Positions 63,442-64,000 of a DNA stretch of 64,000 nucleotides are shown piece after piece (position 1 is the stretch's first letter; every line of letters starts with the position of its first letter). The notes under the pieces are model-generated. The model did not search any database. It was given only the letters and a program-made list of their open reading frames with translations, and was not told the DNA's origin. The position numbers and the translations under genes were made by a program. Where the stretch lies: assembly GCA_002066995.1 (NCBI GenBank), contig MWTC01000004.1, forward strand, positions 1 through 64,000. The letters are read 5' to 3'. This stretch comes from Sphingobacteriales bacterium UTBCD1. Its GTDB lineage: Bacteria; Bacteroidota; Bacteroidia; Chitinophagales; Chitinophagaceae.

Positions 63442-63893
63442 TAGTTCAGTTTTCGGTGAATGTATGTTGAATAGTCTGTCAGCAATGTTTTATATTCTTC
63501 ATGCATCAACGGGGATGTCAGGAGAAAATCTGCTGTTGCCCGGTCACAGGCAAACGGGATGTTCCAGATCACAGCGACCCGAAGTAAAGCTTTTATATCA
63601 GGGTCATGTGGCTGAGCTTCCATCGGATCCCAGAAAAAGATCAGCACATCCAGTTCCCCTCCCGCAATTTTTGCTCCCATCTGCTGATCGCCGCCCAGCG
63701 GACCGCTTAATAATTTTGTGACGGGAAGATTTAATACTTTTTCAAGCAGATTACCTGTAGTTCCGGTTGCCAGTAATGAATGACGGGAAAGAACTGCTTT
63801 GTTATATTCAGCCCATTCCATCAGTTCGGCTTTCTTGTTATCATGAGCTACCAGGGCGATCCGTTTCTTTGCAGTAAGATTTCTTGCATTCAT
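63441..63893 (-). CDS. mgsA: Methylglyoxal synthase
   Basis: This 150-residue enzyme converts dihydroxyacetone phosphate to methylglyoxal and phosphate, a bypass of lower glycolysis. The family motifs ALVAHDNKK (about 14-22), LATGTTG (about 42-48), SGPLGGDQQMGA (about 63-74) and FFWDPMEAQPHDPDI (about 86-100) are present, with the catalytic Asp in GGDQQ. I chose the ATG at 63893 rather than one 39 bases upstream, since it fits the family start. It is the first gene of a two-gene operon with the GNAT acetyltransferase. Confidence 0.9.
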   Translation of the reverse strand: MNARNLTAKKRIALVAHDNKKAELMEWAEYNKAVLSRHSLLATGTTGNLLEKVLNLPVTKLLSGPLGGDQQMGAKIAGGELDVLIFFWDPMEAQPHDPDIKALLRVAVIWNIPFACDRATADFLLTSPLMHEEYKTLLTDYSTYIHRKLN

Positions 63894-63930
63894 AGTATCG
63901 TATTTCAAAAAACAATTCTGTAAAAGATAC

Positions 63931-63960
63931 AAAAAAACCGTCTCGCCAGATGAGAGACGG
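63931..63960 (-). terminator. Rho-independent terminator for a gene outside the window
   Basis: On the minus strand CCGTCTC pairs with GAGACGG over a 9-base loop and runs into seven T residues. It should end a minus-strand transcript that comes from beyond the right edge. Confidence 0.7.
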
Positions 63961-64000
63961 CTGTATATACAAATACATCTTCTTTTGTTATACTGTTTGT

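Overview
The window looks like a chromosomal segment of a member of the Bacteroidota, most likely family Chitinophagaceae. Evidence: a type IX secretion (T9SS type A) sorting domain, a TonB-type outer-membrane receptor, DUF5606, DUF5777 and GH3-like proteins typical of the phylum, weak Shine-Dalgarno sequences, and -7 promoter boxes of the form TAnnTTTG directly before several start codons. I saw no rRNA, convincing tRNA, CRISPR array, insertion sequence or integrase. The species was not identified.

Layout. Positions 2-3153 (+): the end of a coiled-coil protein, RecX, and a secreted MORN/TPR protein. 3189-7742 (-): a NucS-like/DUF5655 protein, an SDR dehydrogenase, an acyl-CoA ligase and a secreted unknown. 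7897-12180: an omega-amidase, an S41 peptidase, thiamine-monophosphate kinase and an inositol monophosphatase-like enzyme. 12287-17871 (+): a GT2 glycosyltransferase fused to a degenerate sugar-phosphate transferase, a GH3-like adenylating enzyme, a LysE exporter, an unknown and the transglycosylase MtgA. 17882-23417: a GT39 glycosyltransferase, nicotinamide riboside kinase, a PAP2 phosphatase, an LtaS-like alkaline-phosphatase-superfamily enzyme and PnuC; the kinase and PnuC together form an NAD-precursor salvage route. 23447-26863: a decayed cupin gene, two small unknowns, NifU, an OmpA lipoprotein and a small secreted protein.

The most unusual part is 27132-34227 (-), an envelope electron-transfer island. 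One overlapping or tightly spaced operon encodes a 77-residue twin-arginine protein, a Tat lipoprotein iron-sulfur subunit, an NrfD/PsrC-type membrane quinone subunit and a membrane-anchored unknown; no molybdopterin catalytic subunit is present. Next to it lie a separately terminated monoheme cytochrome c and a three-gene operon (YceI lipoprotein, lipoprotein with a CX4CH heme motif, DUF5777 beta-barrel) with a nested ACTGA/TCAGT repeat array upstream. A SCO family protein further on (40354) has a perfect 16-bp palindrome just upstream of its promoter -7 box, and part of that palindrome recurs upstream of the cytochrome c gene.

35128-43874: a single-domain asparaginase-like protein, a PcrA/UvrD helicase, a candidate small RNA, a GH25 lysozyme, small membrane proteins, SCO, an M3 peptidase and a DUF5606 protein. 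44073-55012 (+): a TonB-type receptor, an envelope-stress-like trio, and three surface proteins (two related tail-fibre-like proteins and one T9SS-sorted protein). 55026-63893 (-): housekeeping genes polA, a DPP-IV-like S9 peptidase, uvrB, a GNAT acetyltransferase and mgsA.
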